Shown here: in pieces, positions 62,101-64,000 of the stretch | Layout of the letters: every line of letters begins with the position of its first letter | How positions within the stretch are numbered: the stretch's first letter is position 1 | NCBI RefSeq assembly: GCF_010183535.1 | Contig: NC_071332.1 | Coordinates: 11,656,001 to 11,720,000 of the forward strand | DNA length: 64,000 nucleotides | Source of the DNA: Caenorhabditis remanei | Lineage: Eukaryota > Nematoda > Chromadorea > Rhabditida > Rhabditidae | Direction of reading: 5' to 3' | The notes under the pieces: model-generated | Database searches by the model: none | What the model was told of the DNA's origin: nothing | What the model saw: only the letters and a program-made list of their open reading frames with translations | Translations under genes and position numbers: made by a program

Positions 62101-63682
62101 CGGTTATAGGGTTCTTCCATGTGAGGAGCAGTAGGCTATCTAAGAATATGCTGCCGGATGGATTCGTTTGCCTATTCATTCAGGTTTCTGAATGAATCCT
62201 TACAAATTCTCCAGTTTTTAAGAGTCCCATTAACCTGCATTCGATCCCCATGTTCCCACCGGTTATAGGGTTCTTCCATGTGAGGAGCAGTAGGCTATCT
62301 AAGAATATGCTGCCGGATGGATTCGTTTGCCTATTCATTCAGGTTTCTGAATGAATCCTTATAAATTATTCAGTTTTTAAGAGTCCCATTAACCTGCATT
62401 CGATCCCCATGTTCCCACCGGTTATAGGGTTCTTCCATGTGAGGAGCAGTAGGCTATCTAAGAATATGCTGCCGGATGGATTCGTTTGCCTATTCATTCA
62501 GGTTTCTGAATGAATCCTTATAAATTATTCAGTTTTTAAGAGTCCCATTAACCTGCATTCGATCCCCATGTTCCCACCGGTTATAGGGTTCTTCCATGTG
62601 AGGAGCAGTAGGCTATCTAAGAATATGCTGCCGGATGGATTCGTTTGCCTATTCATTCAGGTTTCTGATTGAATCCTTATAAATTATTCAGTTTTTAAGA
62701 GTCCCATTAACCTGCATTCGATCCCCATGTTCCCACCGGTTATAGGGTTCTTCCATGTGAGGAGCAGTAGGCTATCTAAGAATATGCTGCCGGATGGATT
62801 CGTTTGCCTATTCATTCAGGTTTCTGAATGAATCCTTATAAATTATTCAGTTTTTTAAAGTCCCATTAACCTGCATTCGATCCCCATGTTCCCACCGGTT
62901 ATAGGGTTCTTCCATGTGAGGAGCAGTAGGCTATCTAAGAATATGCTGCCGGATGGATTCGTTTGCCTATTCATTCAGGTTTCTGAATGAATCCTTATAA
63001 ATTATTCAGTTTTTAAGAGTCCCATTAACCTGCATTCGATCCCCATGTTCCCACTGGTTATAGGGTTCTTCCATGTGAGGAGCAGTAGGCTATCTAAGAA
63101 TATGCTGCCGGATGGATTCGTTTGCCTATTCATTCAGGTTTCTGAATGAATCCTTATAAATTATCCAGTTTTTAAGAGTCCCATTAACCTGCATTCGATC
63201 CCCATGTTCCCACCGGTTATAGGGTTCTTCCATGTGAGGAGCAGTAGGCTATCTAAGAATATGCTGCCGGATGGATTCGTTTGCCTATTCATTCAGGTTT
63301 CTGAATGAATCCTTATAAATTATTCAGTTTTTAAGAGTCCCATTAACCTGCATTCGATCCCCATGTTCCCACTGGTTATAGGGTTCTTCCATGTGAGGAG
63401 CAGTAGGCTATCTAAGAATATGCTGCCGGATGGATTCGTTTGCCTATTCATTCAGGCTTCTGAATGAATCCTTATAAATTCTCCAGTTTTTTAAAGTCCC
63501 ATTAACCTGCATTCGATCCCCATGTTCCCACCGGTTATAGGGTTCTTCCATGTGAGGAGCAGTAGGCTATCTAAGAATATGCTGCCGGATGGATTCGTTT
63601 GCCTATTCATTCAGGTTTCTGAATGAATCCTTATAAATTATCCAGTTTTTTAAAGTCCCATTAACCTGCATTCGATCCCCAT
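50137..63682. repeat. 159-bp satellite array, 85 complete copies
   Basis: The segment starting TCCCATTAACCTGCATTCG begins at 50141 and recurs every 159 bp to a final partial copy at 63656, a distance of exactly 85 x 159 bp, so there is no net insertion or deletion. The unit contains ATTCATTCAG-GTTT-CTGAATGAAT, a perfect 10-bp hairpin with a 4-base loop, near its 3' end. Variable positions define subtypes: TATAAATTATTC / TATAAATTATCC / TACAAATTCTCC, TTTTTAAGAG / TTTTTTAAAG, GTTTGCC / GTTTTCC, CTGCCGGAT / CTACCGTAT, ATTCATT / ATTCACT. The first two units differ most (GATGAGC, GGATGAATTCG). The length is a multiple of three, but every frame has stops, so it is not coding. Confidence 0.98.
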
Positions 63683-64000
63683 ATTCTGTCAATTTTGTGT
63701 GGTTAGTCACATTTTTCATTGAAACATTTATAAAAGTGTTTCCCTAATAATAATAAAGTGAATGTGTTTGTCTGCGTCTGTCTGTCTGTCTTTTTATGTG
63801 TTTGTCATTGTCCTATTTTTATTTTCAACACATGTTACACAACTGACTGAAAATGAGACTTTTATGAAGGTGAAAATTCGGAATGGTCAATTAATAGTTC
63901 TCGAACGTTGCTCTGAGGTCGTACACTTATCACTGTCCTTGACAGCGGGGCTCTTTCTGAACCAACTAGTCACTTCTTGTCGGATTGTTCTATTCATTGT
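63683..64000. other. right flank of the satellite
   Basis: The array stops mid-unit after GATCCCCAT and continues as unrelated AT-rich DNA with a (TCTG)n microsatellite at about 63772-63791 and AATAAA-like words near 63750. No gene seen. Confidence 0.5.

Noticed and set aside
50137..63682. Satellite as a coding repeat, since 159 is 53 codons
   Set aside because: No long stop-free frame runs through the array on either strand.
50137..63682. Satellite as a CRISPR array
   Set aside because: Units are 159 bp and similar throughout, with no unique spacers, and the DNA is from an animal genome.

Overview
The window is animal nuclear DNA from a nematode, almost certainly a Caenorhabditis species. 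It is AT-rich, has short introns with GTAAGT/GTGAGT donors and TTTTCAG acceptors, and shows acceptor-like sites just before several start codons, as expected for trans-splicing. Two genes are recognisable orthologues of named C. elegans genes: ife-3 (eIF4E) at 21.8-22.7 kb on the minus strand and egl-8 (phospholipase C-beta) at 31.2-43.9 kb on the plus strand. From memory, these two are neighbours near the left end of C. elegans chromosome V, so this may be the syntenic region. All gene models were spliced by eye from the sequence; reading phase closes exactly for each full-length model.

Layout. 0.6-5.1 kb is a BEL/Pao-type LTR retrotransposon with two 519-bp LTRs that look identical, a 5-bp target-site duplication and a decayed, shortened interior. 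It ends about 160 bp upstream of an astacin metalloprotease gene (5.3-8.4 kb). Next come an SLC17-like MFS transporter (8.9-10.9 kb) and, only 138 bp later, a one-module granulin gene (11.1-11.9 kb); the spacing suggests an operon. A small minus-strand membrane protein (12.1-12.7 kb) converges on them. 14.3-19.3 kb holds three tandem paralogues of a small secreted Cys-rich protein with signs of gene conversion. A secreted low-complexity protein (20.2-21.4 kb) converges with ife-3.

22.7-31.2 kb has no supportable gene and is pyrimidine-rich on the plus strand; it includes a GC-rich patch at 23.6-24.2 kb and is probably the egl-8 5' regulatory/outron region. egl-8 has at least 22 exons, NAGNAG splicing, a possible optional exon, and a candidate alternative terminal exon (38.1-38.4 kb, with its own AATAAA) that would truncate the enzyme between catalytic halves X and Y. 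After a probable minus-strand gene fragment (about 45 kb) there is a seven-exon hypothetical gene (45.9-47.9 kb).

48.3-49.4 kb is a set of nested inverted repeats built partly from a short GGGAAGAAACG-type motif. 50.1-63.7 kb is a satellite array: 85 complete copies of a 159-bp unit with no net length change, a perfect hairpin in most units, a four-unit higher-order pattern, and rare variants recurring at exact multiples of 159 bp.

The single-copy genes do not form an obvious pathway. The most unusual items are the satellite and its internal duplication history, the nested foldback beside it, the recently inserted defective retrotransposon in a promoter, the converted gene trio, and the possible X-only phospholipase isoform.
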